From the NCBI RefSeq assembly GCF_001182785.1, contig NZ_CP012099.1:4648501-4712500 (forward strand): a stretch of DNA of 64,000 nucleotides, read 5' to 3'. Positions 8,874 to 21,924 of the stretch are shown one piece after another. The translations under genes and the position numbers were made by a program. The notes beneath the pieces are model-generated. The model ran no database searches. It was not told where the DNA came from and saw only the letters and a program-made list of their open reading frames with translations. The stretch is from Bacillus thuringiensis. GTDB taxonomy: Bacteria; Bacillota; Bacilli; Bacillales; Bacillaceae_G. Numbering within the stretch: position 1 is the stretch's first letter; each line of letters starts with the position of its first letter.

Positions 8874-8875
8874 CT

Positions 8876-9736
8876 CTATTCCTGAACCGTCACAATAACC
8901 CCATCCATATTGTTCCCGGAAATTTCATACTGCTTGTTTGCTGGAACGTTCACTTTCGTATTCTCAGAAACTTTATAATAAGAAATAGTATATTTCTTAC
9001 CTTCTACTTCAGTTGAAACCTCTTTTTCCTCTTTTAAAAACTCTAAATATTCCTCTAGTGTAAAATTCTTTTTTTGCATAATTGCGCTATGAGGTAGGCC
9101 GACATAACGGATATGCCATGGCTCATATTGAATTCCAGTAATGTTACTTTTATTTTTCGGATAACGTAATACAAAGCCATGCTTCCATACGTTCTCTTCA
9201 ATCCATTTTCCTTCAGGCGCTTTCTCCATTTTCTTTTGAGTAGACCCAATGTCCAGTGATAATCCTAAATTATGTTCACTGTATCCTGCTGGAAGTGCAT
9301 AATCAGATCCCATTTTTTCATATAGCTGTTTTTGCTCTTGGAAATCTCTATAACCACTACTAATCAAAAAATGGTTAACACTTTCTTTGCCAGCCGCATC
9401 GACAACGTTCAAAAACTTTTTCACAACATCCTTTGATAAACGAAGATTTCTATCAAATATTACATAGCCTCTCACTAATTCACTATTATGATTTACATTT
9501 ATAATATCAGACCTAATACTATCTTTTTTTACTGGGTAATCTTTGTTAACTAATAATAGATCCCCTTTGTAAATTTGTTCTTTTGCAACCTCTACCTGCT
9601 CCATATTTGCATTCTTTACTGCACTATTTTCTCCATCGATTTTCACATCAATTTCTTTTTGAAATAACGGTGATATATAAACGCCTACACAGATTGTGCA
9701 TGCAATAAAAAAAGAAATAAATACCCACTTTTTCAT
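8876..9736 (-). CDS. VanY-type D-alanyl-D-alanine carboxypeptidase (peptidase M15B)
   Basis: 286 residues. An N-terminal membrane anchor (about 4-26) is followed by an extracellular linker and an M15B domain (about 85-235). Zinc motifs are visible: SEHNLGLSLDIG (SxHxxGxxxD) and EPWHIRYVG with the last His ligand. A basic-acidic tail follows. The enzyme trims the terminal D-Ala from peptidoglycan pentapeptides. The AAGGAGG site fits ATG 9736. It lies downstream of a VanS/VanR-like pair in the same direction, so it is a likely target. No vanH, vanA or vanX is present, so this is not a glycopeptide-resistance operon. Confidence 0.88.
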   Translation of the reverse strand: MKKWVFISFFIACTICVGVYISPLFQKEIDVKIDGENSAVKNANMEQVEVAKEQIYKGDLLLVNKDYPVKKDSIRSDIINVNHNSELVRGYVIFDRNLRLSKDVVKKFLNVVDAAGKESVNHFLISSGYRDFQEQKQLYEKMGSDYALPAGYSEHNLGLSLDIGSTQKKMEKAPEGKWIEENVWKHGFVLRYPKNKSNITGIQYEPWHIRYVGLPHSAIMQKKNFTLEEYLEFLKEEKEVSTEVEGKKYTISYYKVSENTKVNVPANKQYEISGNNMDGVIVTVQE

Positions 9737-9818
9737 TTCTAGTTCCTCCTTAACGTAACTTACGTATAGAATAGAAAAAACTATTAAAATAAAAAGTGGG
9801 GTAAAGTTTAAATTTTTA

Positions 9819-10925
9819 TTAAATTATTACGTTCTCGTCTTTTGGCAATCGCACTTCAAACATTGTTCTAACTACATTACTCTCAGCAGAAATCGTACCG
9901 TTATGTTGCTCGACAATATTTTTCGCAATAAATAGTCCTAGGCCAGTCCCGCCACGGTTCTCAGTTCTTGCTTTATCACCTGTATAGAACATATCAAAAA
10001 GATACGGTAAATCTTCTTCCGGAATGCTATCTCCGTAATTCATAATTTGTACGACAACTTCTCCATTATCAACATATCCATTCATATCAACAAATTGCCC
10101 ATCGTACCCGTAACGAACGGCATTTGTTAATAAGTTTTCAAATACTCTAGCTAACAATTTTCCATCACCGTGCATCGGTAAATGAGGAGCCACGTTTAAT
10201 CTAGCTTCTAAATGATGTTTTTCTAATAACGGATACAATTCCTCCTCTAACTGTATAAGCAACTCACTTATATCAATCGGCTTTTTATCCAGCTTTAGCA
10301 TGCCATAATTCATACGTGTAATTTCAAATAGCTCATCAATTAAACTTTCCAGTCTTTGCGATTTTGTATATGCAATTGTGGAGAAATGTTTAATTTGTTC
10401 TTTTGTTAAATTTTCATCTTTAAGAATTAAATCTAAATATCCTAACACGGATGTTAACGGTGTTCTTAAATCATGAGCTAAATTCACAACAAGCTGATCT
10501 TTACTACTTTCTGCAAAATCTCCTCTTTCAACAGCTTCTTTTAACTTTTCACTTGCAACATTTATTTCACGCGCGATATTTCCAAACTCATCATTTGATG
10601 AAACTTGAACTTTATTCGTAAAGTTACCGTTCGCAAGATGATGAATCCCATTAGAAATTTCATCAAAGTATTTTAAATACGGTTTTGTCAAAAAGAAGAA
10701 AAAGATAATAGATAACGGAATAAAGAAAATTAAAAAGAAGTTAATGTCTCCAAATTCCCTTACCATTGACCTAAATTGTGCTAAAGGCTCTTCGTAGCGA
10801 ACCATCTTTTTATAATACAGCTGCAATCCTTTATAAATTATATAAGTTACAGTTGCTGCAAGCACCATACTTAACGCAAATAAGGCAATCATTTTAAATC
10901 GAAAGCTTTTCATCATATTAGCCAT
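9819..10925 (-). CDS. Sensor histidine kinase (VanS-like)
   Basis: 368 residues. Two transmembrane segments (about 10-32 and 57-79) flank a very short extracellular loop; HAMP follows at about 80-132. The H-box NLAHDLRTPLTSVLGY (His at about 150), the N-box NLLTNAVRYG and the ATP-lid motifs GDSIPEED and GTGLGLFIAKN are all present, so it should be active. ATG 10925 overlaps the end of the response regulator gene by 8 bp. The short loop suggests sensing in or near the membrane. It presumably controls the downstream VanY-type carboxypeptidase; this is inferred from position. Confidence 0.9.
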   Translation of the reverse strand: MANMMKSFRFKMIALFALSMVLAATVTYIIYKGLQLYYKKMVRYEEPLAQFRSMVREFGDINFFLIFFIPLSIIFFFFLTKPYLKYFDEISNGIHHLANGNFTNKVQVSSNDEFGNIAREINVASEKLKEAVERGDFAESSKDQLVVNLAHDLRTPLTSVLGYLDLILKDENLTKEQIKHFSTIAYTKSQRLESLIDELFEITRMNYGMLKLDKKPIDISELLIQLEEELYPLLEKHHLEARLNVAPHLPMHGDGKLLARVFENLLTNAVRYGYDGQFVDMNGYVDNGEVVVQIMNYGDSIPEEDLPYLFDMFYTGDKARTENRGGTGLGLFIAKNIVEQHNGTISAESNVVRTMFEVRLPKDENVII

Positions 10926-11616
10926 TGAAAGTATAACCTACTCCCCACACTGTTTTTATTAATTTATCCTTTCTTTTATCTTCTCCAAGTTTCTTCCGCA
11001 AAGTACGAATATGTACCATTACTGTATTTCCACCTTCATAATAATCATCTGCCCATACGTGCTGAAAAATATTTTCCACATTGTATACTTTCTTCGGATG
11101 ACTTGCTAATAAATATAGAATATCGAACTCTTTCGGCGTTAATTCAATTTGCTCACCATACACATCAACCGTCCTGCGCTCAGGATTAATTACGACTCCG
11201 CCTATTTCTAAAGCAGATTTACTCTCCGCTACTTTCGGGTGATTTAACGTAAAAAACCTACGCAGTTGTGCATTTACACGTGCAACTAATTCTATTGGTG
11301 TGAAAGGCTTCGTCATATAATCATCCGCACCTAGTACAAGACCTGTCACCTTATCAAAGTCCGAAGTTTTCGCGCTTAAAAAAATAATCGGCATATGATG
11401 TTTCGCGCGAATTTGACGCGTCACCTCATAACCATCCATTTTCGGCATCATAATATCTAAAACTACCAAGTCGATTGGCTTCGTTTCAATAATATGAACT
11501 GCCTCTTCCCCATCCGCTGCTTTCACAACATGGTACCCTTCTTTTTCTAAATGTATCTCAATTAAGTCAGCAATTTCCGCCTCATCATCAGCTATTAAAA
11601 TTGAAATGCGCTTCAT
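10918..11616 (-). CDS. OmpR/PhoB-family response regulator (VanR-like)
   Basis: 232 residues from the chosen start. The receiver domain (1-120) has the acidic pair in ILIADDEAE, the phospho-acceptor Asp in DLVVLDIMMPKMDG, the switch Thr/Ser in IIFLSAKTS and the Lys in MTKPF. The winged-helix output domain occupies about 135-230. The open frame extends 22 codons further upstream, but ATG 11616 is preceded by AAAAGGGGGAGT and matches family starts, so I use it. It is co-transcribed with the kinase, which overlaps by 8 bp. Confidence 0.92.
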   Translation of the reverse strand: MKRISILIADDEAEIADLIEIHLEKEGYHVVKAADGEEAVHIIETKPIDLVVLDIMMPKMDGYEVTRQIRAKHHMPIIFLSAKTSDFDKVTGLVLGADDYMTKPFTPIELVARVNAQLRRFFTLNHPKVAESKSALEIGGVVINPERRTVDVYGEQIELTPKEFDILYLLASHPKKVYNVENIFQHVWADDYYEGGNTVMVHIRTLRKKLGEDKRKDKLIKTVWGVGYTFNG

Positions 11617-11685
11617 TTTACTCCCCCTTTTCATTCCATTTTTATACGCTCGATTGTAAACTAGTCTATCCAATTTGTACAATAC

Positions 11686-11710
11686 AAAAAGGCTACTCGT
11701 TAGAGTAACC
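11686..11710 (-). terminator. Terminator of the men operon
   Basis: The minus strand reads GGTTACTC TAAC GAGTAGCC followed by TTTTT; one G-U pair. It lies about 145 bp past menC, beyond a tandem-repeat block. Confidence 0.65.
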
Positions 11711-11720
11711 TTGGTAAATA

Positions 11721-11802
11721 AAATTATATCAGCGATTTTTCAATTATATCGACCGTAACTCGAATTATATCAGCGATTATTGAATTATATCGACTTACCG
11801 AC
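11721..11802 (-). repeat. Tandem 41-bp repeat, two units
   Basis: On the minus strand it starts GTCGGTAAGTCGATAT and contains two copies of the GATATAATT...TCGCTGATATA module. It belongs to the same family as 59482-59608 and lies between menC and its terminator. Confidence 0.75.
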
Positions 11803-11855
11803 AATGAACGACAAAATCATCTCGCTATTTGCGGGCATCCTAATGAAACTTCCAT

Positions 11856-12962
11856 TTACCGCTCAAAAACAATCCGCTGCTTCGTGATTTCTTCTAGTCT
11901 CCCGCGGTCCACCTCATACTCAGCATCAATACTTTGCGGCACCATTACTTTCCCGCCCTCAAGCATCACTTCCGGTGAAATAATATCCCTCTTCCAATGT
12001 CTATTAGAAGCAGATATATCACCAGGAATCGTAAAGTTAGGCAATGAGGCAAGAGCAACATTTTGCGCTCGTGAAATCCCCATCTCTACCATACCGCCGC
12101 ACCAAACAGGGATATTATGCTCCATGCAATAATTATGGATTTGAATAGATTCTGTTAGTCCACCCACTCGCCCTGGCTTAATGTTCACAATTTGGCAGCT
12201 GCCAAGCGTAATCGCAACGCGCGCGTCTTCAAAGCTATGAATACTTTCATCTAAACAAATCGGCGTTTCAATTTTCTTTTGCAACTGTGCATGATCAAGA
12301 AAATCGTAATCCGCTAACGGTTGTTCAATCATCATTAATTGGAATTCATCTAGTCGTTTCAGCCTCTCTGTATCCGCTAATGTATACGCTGAATTCGCAT
12401 CTGCCATTAGCGGGATATGCGGAAACTCTTTACGAATCTCTTTCAATAATTCGTAATCATGTTCTGGCTTTATTTTCACTTTAAAACGCTCGTATCCTTC
12501 TTCCGCGTACTTCTCGATTTGTTTTAACATAACCGGCGTTGTATCGATCCCAATTACAACGCCGACTTCAATTTCAGGACTAGTTCCGCCAAGTACTGTC
12601 GCTAGCGATTTCTTTTGACGCTTCGCATATAAATCCCAAACAGCCCCCTCTATTCCGGCTTTTGCCATTCGGTTTCTTTTTATATGTTGAAATAGACCCG
12701 GTACCTCATTCGGATGTGAAATTTCAGCCTTTAATAAATCAGGTAATAAAAAATCTTGCAGTACATGCAGCGCTGTCTTCACCGTTTCTTCCGTATACCA
12801 CGGTTCAGAAAATGCAACGACTTCCCCAAATCCGATGTACCCGTCCGTATCCTCCAATTCAATAACGATACTCTCGCGCTTTTCGTAAGTCCCGTAGCTT
12901 GCAGCGAACGGGATTACGAGTGGCATTTCCGTTATATGAAGTGTCGCTTTTTTTAGCTCCAC
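11856..12962 (-). CDS. menC: o-Succinylbenzoate synthase
   Basis: 368-residue enolase-superfamily enzyme that dehydrates SHCHC to o-succinylbenzoate in menaquinone synthesis. The KxK acid/base motif (FKVKIKPEHD), the metal ligands in MADANSAY, MIEQPL and CLDES, and the second catalytic lysine in NIKPGRVGG are all visible. It is the last gene of the men cluster and starts directly after the menE stop. Enolase relatives can also act as N-succinylamino acid racemases, but the men context decides the role. Confidence 0.93.
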   Translation of the reverse strand: MELKKATLHITEMPLVIPFAASYGTYEKRESIVIELEDTDGYIGFGEVVAFSEPWYTEETVKTALHVLQDFLLPDLLKAEISHPNEVPGLFQHIKRNRMAKAGIEGAVWDLYAKRQKKSLATVLGGTSPEIEVGVVIGIDTTPVMLKQIEKYAEEGYERFKVKIKPEHDYELLKEIRKEFPHIPLMADANSAYTLADTERLKRLDEFQLMMIEQPLADYDFLDHAQLQKKIETPICLDESIHSFEDARVAITLGSCQIVNIKPGRVGGLTESIQIHNYCMEHNIPVWCGGMVEMGISRAQNVALASLPNFTIPGDISASNRHWKRDIISPEVMLEGGKVMVPQSIDAEYEVDRGRLEEITKQRIVFER

Positions 12963-14408
12963 CTACATCTCCTCCACTAATTGTCTTAGCTCTCGTCTTA
13001 ACAATTTTTTCGAAGCGTTACGTGGTAATTCCTCTAAGAAACATGCTTTCTTCGGCACTTTATATTTCGCTAATTTCTCCTCACAAAATTGAAGAATTTC
13101 TTCTTCTGTTACCGCCCCGCTTTTTACAATAAAAGCAGCTGGTACTTGTCCCCATTTATCGTCAGACATACCGACAACACCTGCTTCCACTATCATCGGA
13201 TGAGAAAGCAACACTTCTTCAATTTGAGCCGGGTATATATTCTCTCCGCCAGAAATAATTAAATCGCTGCGGCGGTCTAATACGTATAAAAATCCTTCTT
13301 CATCTAAATAACCGAGGTCACCAGTATGAAGCCATCCGTTTTGAATTGTCTCACTCGTCGCATCTTCACGGTTAAAATAACCGCCTGTTACGTTCGGCCC
13401 TTTTACTACAATTTCACCTTCCGCATGTGGCGGCACTACTACGCCGTCCTTTTCGATGCGAAGTTGGCACTGGAATAGTGGCTTTCCAGCTGATCCTACT
13501 TTCGTTAACATGTAATCAGCTGATAACGTACAAATTTGAGACGACGTTTCTGTCATACCGTACGTTTGATACACTGGAATTCCTTTTTCCACACACGTTT
13601 CTAATAATGGTTTCGGCGCTGGTCCTCCGCCAAGTAACATGCATCGTAAAGAAGATGGATATGTTCCTTCTCCAAGTCTCTCTAATAAATCAGTTAATAT
13701 TTTTGATACGACAGAAATAATCGTTACACCTCTCGTTTGAAGTGCTTTATGAATAAAGTCCGCATCATATTTCGGAACGAGTAAAATGCGCATGCCGTAC
13801 ATAATATTTTTCATTAAAAGAGATAGCCCGCCAACGTGGAACATCGGCATACAAGCTAACCAACAATCATCATCACGAAGCCCTAAGTTAAGCGAAGAAC
13901 CGACTGCGCTTGCCCAATGATTACCGTACGTTAAAATAACGCCTTTCGGTTTCCCTGTTGTCCCAGACGTATAAATAATTGTCATCGCTTCTTCTAAAGA
14001 AAATTCCTCTTGTATAGATGCTTCCGCCTTCGGTCCATTCATCACTTCAGCGAATGAATAGACAGGAACATCTTTAGCATCAAAATCTTGATCCGTCACT
14101 AAACAAATAACTTTAGCATCATCCATTTGCCAAAGTAGCTCTTCTCTTGAAAGACGCGTATTTAAAAGCACAGCTACTGCACCTACATAAGATAGGGCGT
14201 GAATAACTGTAATCATCTCCATACCATTTTTCATCAGAACAGCCACCTTTTGCCCTCGCTTCACTCCAACATACGTAAGGTGTTCACAAACAGATACTAC
14301 TTTTTCATGTAGCTCCATAAAAGTAACTTTCTCTTCCTCTATTTCAATTGCAGTGCGGTCTGGTGTTAAAAATGCACGCTGCATTAACCAATTTGGCATC
14401 GTCTCCAT
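12963..14408 (-). CDS. menE: o-Succinylbenzoate-CoA ligase
   Basis: 481-residue ANL-superfamily AMP-forming ligase that activates o-succinylbenzoate with CoA. The P-loop [14 protein letters not shown] lies at about 150-163; [20 protein letters not shown] and the hinge [16 protein letters not shown] follow, with the C-terminal catalytic lysine in NASKKLLR. I start at ATG 14408, eight bases after GGAG; the GTG immediately upstream is possible but poorly spaced. It is separated from menB by a hairpin and a short repeat fragment. Confidence 0.94.
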   Translation of the reverse strand: METMPNWLMQRAFLTPDRTAIEIEEEKVTFMELHEKVVSVCEHLTYVGVKRGQKVAVLMKNGMEMITVIHALSYVGAVAVLLNTRLSREELLWQMDDAKVICLVTDQDFDAKDVPVYSFAEVMNGPKAEASIQEEFSLEEAMTIIYTSGTTGKPKGVILTYGNHWASAVGSSLNLGLRDDDCWLACMPMFHVGGLSLLMKNIMYGMRILLVPKYDADFIHKALQTRGVTIISVVSKILTDLLERLGEGTYPSSLRCMLLGGGPAPKPLLETCVEKGIPVYQTYGMTETSSQICTLSADYMLTKVGSAGKPLFQCQLRIEKDGVVVPPHAEGEIVVKGPNVTGGYFNREDATSETIQNGWLHTGDLGYLDEEGFLYVLDRRSDLIISGGENIYPAQIEEVLLSHPMIVEAGVVGMSDDKWGQVPAAFIVKSGAVTEEEILQFCEEKLAKYKVPKKACFLEELPRNASKKLLRRELRQLVEEM

Positions 14409-14432
14409 CACTCATTCTCCTTTCATGAAAGA

Positions 14433-14461
14433 AAGAGACTTGATATGACATCAAGTCTCTT
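14433..14461 (-). terminator. Hairpin between menB and menE
   Basis: Perfect inverted repeat AAGAGACTTGAT / ATCAAGTCTCTT with a 5-nt loop. It lies in the 118-bp gap between two co-directional men genes. It has only a short T-run, so it is more likely an attenuator or RNA-processing hairpin than a full terminator. Confidence 0.6.
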
Positions 14462-14464
14462 AGT

Positions 14465-14525
14465 TGTTTTGTTTCCAGTTTGACCTTATCCAGCTACAGC
14501 GGCTAGAACAGTCGGCTTCGCTTTC
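14465..14525. repeat. Possible fragment of a dispersed Bacillales repeat
   Basis: Contains TATCCAGCTACAGCGGCTAG and CGGCTTCGCTTTC. This resembles, from memory, the start of a dispersed intergenic repeat seen in many Bacillales genomes. It occurs once here, so the assignment is weak. Confidence 0.3.
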
Positions 14526-14526
14526 A

Positions 14527-15345
14527 TCAAGGGAAACGAGGGAATTGACCGAAGTCCGGACTGCGTTTTTCTTTGAACGCGTCACGACCTTCTTTTGCTT
14601 CGTCAGTTGTATAGTACAATAACGTTGCATCTCCAGCTAGTTGTTGAATACCAGCTAGACCGTCTGTGTCTGCGTTGAATGCAGCTTTTAGGAAACGAAG
14701 TGCCATTGGGCTGTTTGCTAAAATTTCTTGTGCCCATTGTACTGTTTCTGCTTCAAGCTCTTCTAATGGTACTACTGTGTTTACTAAGCCCATATCAAGC
14801 GCTTCTTGTGCATTGTATTGACGGCATAGGTACCAAATTTCACGAGCTTTCTTGTGGCCTACCATACGAGCTAGGTAACCAGCTCCGTATCCACCGTCAA
14901 AGCTTCCTACTTTAGGACCTGTTTGTCCGAATACAGCGTTGTCTGCAGCGATTGTTAAGTCACATACGATATGAAGTACGTGTCCTCCACCGATTGCATA
15001 ACCTGCTACCATTGCGATAACTGGTTTAGGAATTGCGCGAATTAGACGTTGTAAGTCTAATACGTTTAGACGTGGGATTTGGTCGTCACCTACATATCCA
15101 CCATGACCGCGAACCTTTTGGTCGCCGCCAGAACAGAATGCACGTCCACCTTCACCTGTTAAAATGATAACGCCAACATTTGCATCATCACGAGCGTGTG
15201 CAAAAGCGTTGATTAACTCCATTACCGTTTTTGGACGAAATGCGTTATGTACTTCAGGACGGTTAATCGAAATCTTTGCGATACCATTGTATGTTGAATA
15301 AATAATATCTTCGTAATTGCCTTCTTTTACCCATTCAATAGCCAT
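14527..15345 (-). CDS. menB: 1,4-Dihydroxy-2-naphthoyl-CoA synthase
   Basis: 272-residue crotonase-fold enzyme closing the naphthoate ring of menaquinone. Key regions are [15 protein letters not shown], the oxyanion-hole segment [33 protein letters not shown] and the C-terminal [11 protein letters not shown] typical of MenB. The open frame runs 11 codons further upstream, but ATG 15345 has the strong AAGGAGG site and the family start MAIEWV. It lies 68 bp after menH. Confidence 0.96.
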   Translation of the reverse strand: MAIEWVKEGNYEDIIYSTYNGIAKISINRPEVHNAFRPKTVMELINAFAHARDDANVGVIILTGEGGRAFCSGGDQKVRGHGGYVGDDQIPRLNVLDLQRLIRAIPKPVIAMVAGYAIGGGHVLHIVCDLTIAADNAVFGQTGPKVGSFDGGYGAGYLARMVGHKKAREIWYLCRQYNAQEALDMGLVNTVVPLEELEAETVQWAQEILANSPMALRFLKAAFNADTDGLAGIQQLAGDATLLYYTTDEAKEGRDAFKEKRSPDFGQFPRFP

Positions 15346-15413
15346 TACAACTACCTCCTTGTATATTTCTGATCTCATCTATAAGTGTGACTTCCTTCTT
15401 GCTGAAAAAAGCA

Positions 15414-19368
<3,955 letters not shown>

Positions 19369-19418
19369 AATTGTCTCCCCCCTATGGGCGAAAAATAGTC
19401 ATAATTACGCTTGATTTT

Positions 19419-19448
19419 AAGATACACCTCAAACGAAAGGCCTGTCAA
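19419..19448 (-). promoter_or_regulatory. Sigma-A promoter of the men operon
   Basis: Minus strand TTGACA (19443-19448), 18-bp spacer, TATCTT (19419-19424), about 50 bp upstream of menF. The -35 box is part of a 12-bp inverted repeat shared with the menA promoter. Confidence 0.75.
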
Positions 19449-19502
19449 CGTTTAGCATTTCTGAGAAATTCACCTTCTCTTCCTAGAAAATAAACGTTGA
19501 CA
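19443..19502. promoter_or_regulatory. 12-bp inverted repeat linking the menF and menA promoters
   Basis: TGTCAACGTTTA at 19443-19454 and its exact reverse complement TAAACGTTGACA at 19491-19502, 36 bp apart. Each arm includes one of the two diverging -35 boxes plus six flanking bases (CGTTTA/TAAACG). The extra conservation beyond the -35 suggests a shared operator. Confidence 0.6.
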
Positions 19503-19525
19503 CTAAATGATGCTTTTTCTACACT
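19497..19525 (+). promoter_or_regulatory. Sigma-A promoter of menA
   Basis: TTGACA (19497-19502), 17-bp spacer, TACACT (19520-19525), about 38 bp before the menA ATG. Confidence 0.75.
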
Positions 19526-19562
19526 TAGTTTTGTACAATATGTGACCAAAGGAGGATTCAAC

Positions 19563-20516
19563 ATGGAAATGAACGTCAAAACGAATTCCTCTCCTACGGC
19601 GCCAAAGCCAAGTAAGCAAACAGGCTGGCGCATCTGGTGGAGTTTACTACGTCCCCATACATTAACAGCCGCTTTCGTTCCTGTTTTCATCGGAACAGCA
19701 TATTCGATGCAGGTCGGAGGTATAAATCAAATACATCTTCCTCTTTTCCTTATGATGCTTCTTGCTTGTCTTCTCATTCAAGCAGCAACAAACATGTTTA
19801 ATGAATACTTTGATTATAAAAGAGGACTCGATCACGAAGGTTCAGTTGGTATTGGCGGCGCTATCGTTCGCGATGGCATTCAGCCAAAAACAGTGCTTAA
19901 CTTAGCATTTGGATTTTTCGGCATCGCAATACTATTAGGTGTTTATATTTGTATAAATTCTAGCTGGTGGCTTGCTGCAATCGGTCTTGTTTGTATGGCC
20001 GTTGCTTACCTTTATACAGGTGGCCCACTTCCAATTGCATATACACCATTTGGAGAATTGACAGCCGGATTATTTATGGGTGTCATTATTATTGGGATTT
20101 CATTCTTTATTCAAACTGGCACTGTAACATCAGAGGTCATTTTACTATCTATTCCAAGCTCCATTTTAATTGGTGCCATTTTACTAGCTAATAATATTCG
20201 TGACTTGGATGGCGATAAAGAAAACGGTCGTAAAACGTTAGCAATTCTCGTTGGACGGGAAAGAGCTGTTGGTGTACTTGCTTCGATGTTCATCGTTTCC
20301 TACATTTGGACAATTGCTTTAATTATCGTGGGCATCGTATCACCATGGATGCTTATCGTATTTTTAAGTGCACCGAAAGCATTTAAAGCGACAAAAGGCT
20401 TTATCGGCAAAAGCATTCCAATGGAAATGGTACCTGCGATGATTGCAACAGCAAAAACAAATACAATCTTCGGTTTCCTAATGGGAATCGGATTATTACT
20501 TGGATACTTTCTATAA
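19563..20516 (+). CDS. menA: 1,4-Dihydroxy-2-naphthoate polyprenyltransferase
   Basis: 317-residue UbiA-family membrane prenyltransferase with about eight or nine hydrophobic segments. Two Asp-rich prenyl-diphosphate motifs are present: NMFNEYFDYKRGLDHEG (about 80-97) and NNIRDLDGDKENGRKT (about 210-225). It attaches the polyprenyl tail to DHNA at the membrane. The open frame begins 22 codons upstream, inside the promoter; ATG 19563 follows AAAGGAGGATTCAAC and is the real start. It diverges from the other men genes. Confidence 0.95.
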   Translation: MEMNVKTNSSPTAPKPSKQTGWRIWWSLLRPHTLTAAFVPVFIGTAYSMQVGGINQIHLPLFLMMLLACLLIQAATNMFNEYFDYKRGLDHEGSVGIGGAIVRDGIQPKTVLNLAFGFFGIAILLGVYICINSSWWLAAIGLVCMAVAYLYTGGPLPIAYTPFGELTAGLFMGVIIIGISFFIQTGTVTSEVILLSIPSSILIGAILLANNIRDLDGDKENGRKTLAILVGRERAVGVLASMFIVSYIWTIALIIVGIVSPWMLIVFLSAPKAFKATKGFIGKSIPMEMVPAMIATAKTNTIFGFLMGIGLLLGYFL

Positions 20517-20543
20517 AAGGAGCTGCTTATGCGGCTCCTTTTT
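20515..20543 (+). terminator. Terminator of menA
   Basis: AAAAGGAGC / GCTCCTTTTT stem immediately after the stop codon. Confidence 0.9.
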
Positions 20544-20625
20544 CATATCTGAAATTCATCTCATAATTCCTACTCTCAACGCTCATACTATGTAAAGAAA
20601 CTGAATTGTAGGAAGGTGGACGACT

Positions 20626-21357
20626 ATGTTAACTCCACAACAAATAGGTCAATTTAAATCCATTTTAGAAAAACAAAAACAAGAACTGGAACAAACGATA
20701 CAGACTCATGAAAATACAGATCGTGCTTCTGAACGTGATTCAGTAGGAGAACTGTCTAGCTATGACAACCATCCAGGTGATATGGCTACAGAATTATACG
20801 AACGAGAAAAGGATTTCGGACTCATCGAATTTTGGCATAAACAACTAGATGATACAAAACATGCTCTGCAAAAAATTGAAGCTGGTACGTACGGCATTTG
20901 TGAAGTATCTGGCGTGGAGATTCCATTCGAAAGATTAGAAGCAATGCCTACTGCTACAACATGCGTTCAGCACGCGACAAATAAATTAAATATGGATACG
21001 CGTCCAGTTGAAGAAGAAGTATTGTCCCCTTCTTTCCATAAGCACGATGAAGACTATTCTGTCGAGTATGACGCGGAAGATGCATGGCAAGACGTCGCAA
21101 ATTACGGAACGTCTGAAACACCGTCTGATTTAGAAAGACAAGATTCAAAAAACTATAATGGCATGTATATAAATAGCGAGGAAAATGTGGGATACGTAGA
21201 GGATTTCGAAAACTTCATCGGCACGGATATGTACGGGAAAAATCCACAAGTTTTCGCCACAGAGGAACATGAAGAATATGAACAAATGCTTGATGACTTT
21301 GAAGAGCGTACCTTTAAGGGCGAATTATCTTCAAATGAATCTAGTTCCAAAGAATAA
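20626..21357 (+). CDS. YteA-family protein, DksA/TraR-type degenerate zinc finger
   Basis: 243 residues. The N-terminal helical hairpin (about 1-85) contains the YteA signature ELSSYDNHPGDMATELYEREKD. A shortened DksA-like finger follows (YGICEVSGVEIPFERLEAMPTATTCVQH), where only two Cys remain, and then a long acidic tail (about 125-243). The family is annotated as sporulation-associated in bacilli. With only two cysteines it may not bind zinc as DksA does. It is monocistronic with a strong GGAAGGTGG site. Confidence 0.85.
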   Translation: MLTPQQIGQFKSILEKQKQELEQTIQTHENTDRASERDSVGELSSYDNHPGDMATELYEREKDFGLIEFWHKQLDDTKHALQKIEAGTYGICEVSGVEIPFERLEAMPTATTCVQHATNKLNMDTRPVEEEVLSPSFHKHDEDYSVEYDAEDAWQDVANYGTSETPSDLERQDSKNYNGMYINSEENVGYVEDFENFIGTDMYGKNPQVFATEEHEEYEQMLDDFEERTFKGELSSNESSSKE

Positions 21358-21390
21358 AAAAAAGCATTCCGAAAATCGGAATGCTTTTTA
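21355..21390 (+). terminator. Bidirectional terminator between yteA-like and csp
   Basis: AAAAAGCATTCCGA / TCGGAATGCTTTTT inverted repeat directly after the stop codon, 12 bp from the csp stop on the other strand. Confidence 0.9.
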
Positions 21391-21401
21391 TCGCTAGCTA
21401 A

Positions 21402-21602
21402 TTAGTTTTTTGTAACGTTAGCTGCTTGTGGTCCGCGGTTTCCTTCAACGATTTCGAAAGAAACTTCTTGACCTTCTTCTAAAGTTTTGAAGCCGTCGCC
21501 TTGGATAGCTGAGAAATGTACGAATACGTCTTCTCCGCCTTCAACTTCGATGAAGCCAAAACCTTTTTCGCCGTTAAACCATTTAACTTTACCTGTTTGC
21601 AT
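21402..21602 (-). CDS. Cold-shock protein (CspA family)
   Basis: 66 residues, a complete OB-fold cold-shock domain. RNP1 is KGFGFIEV and RNP2 is VFVHFSAI, preceded by GKVKWFNGE. It binds single-stranded RNA/DNA and melts secondary structure. TAGGAGGTACATGAC precedes ATG 21602. The gene has a leader of about 135 nt, as is usual for cold-inducible csp mRNAs. Which csp paralog it is cannot be decided here. Confidence 0.97.
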   Translation of the reverse strand: MQTGKVKWFNGEKGFGFIEVEGGEDVFVHFSAIQGDGFKTLEEGQEVSFEIVEGNRGPQAANVTKN

Positions 21603-21924
21603 GTCATGTACCTCCTAAATAAAAATGAAACTATGAATCCACATGAAAAGGTGGATATAAAGGACATGAATGTATAACAAGCTTACAGCCTTTAATACAA
21701 CGTGCTTTATTTCCGTACCACATTATGTAGCTCAATAGTGCTTTCACTATATCATGCTATATCGAAAACGTCAAATGAGAACACTTTCATTACATCATTT
21801 TTTATAATCCTAGTATAACCTTAAATTTTCATTCTATTTTTATTCAAAAATTAACAAAAATACAGTACTCTAATTCTTTTAACTTCTGTACAATATAATT
21901 ACTACATATTTATGAGGTGAAAAA
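21603..21924. other. Intergenic region: csp leader and promoter, AIM24-gene upstream region
   Basis: No gene. The minus strand carries the csp promoter and a leader of about 135 nt with a small hairpin (TCCACC/GGTGGA near 21640-21655). The remainder toward 21924 is very A+T-rich, with no clear element other than GAGGTG before the next gene. Confidence 0.6.
21746..21774 (-). promoter_or_regulatory. Sigma-A promoter of csp
   Basis: Minus strand TTGACG (21769-21774), 17-bp spacer, TATAGT (21746-21751), giving a long untranslated leader typical of csp genes. Confidence 0.7.

Larger units (their letters stand above)
8518..8875. other. Intergenic region: operon promoter, cre-like site, tandem repeats, terminator
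   Basis: No gene. On the minus strand it holds the leader of the sugar-acid operon, with a weak promoter (TTACGC, 17 bp, TATAAA at about 8577-8582), a cre-like site and a 12-bp palindrome at 8627-8638. Then come three units of the 41-bp repeat and the terminator of the carboxypeptidase gene. Confidence 0.6.

Noticed and set aside
8876..11682. Glycopeptide resistance operon
   Set aside because: Only regulator, sensor and D,D-carboxypeptidase genes are present; vanH, vanA and vanX are missing.
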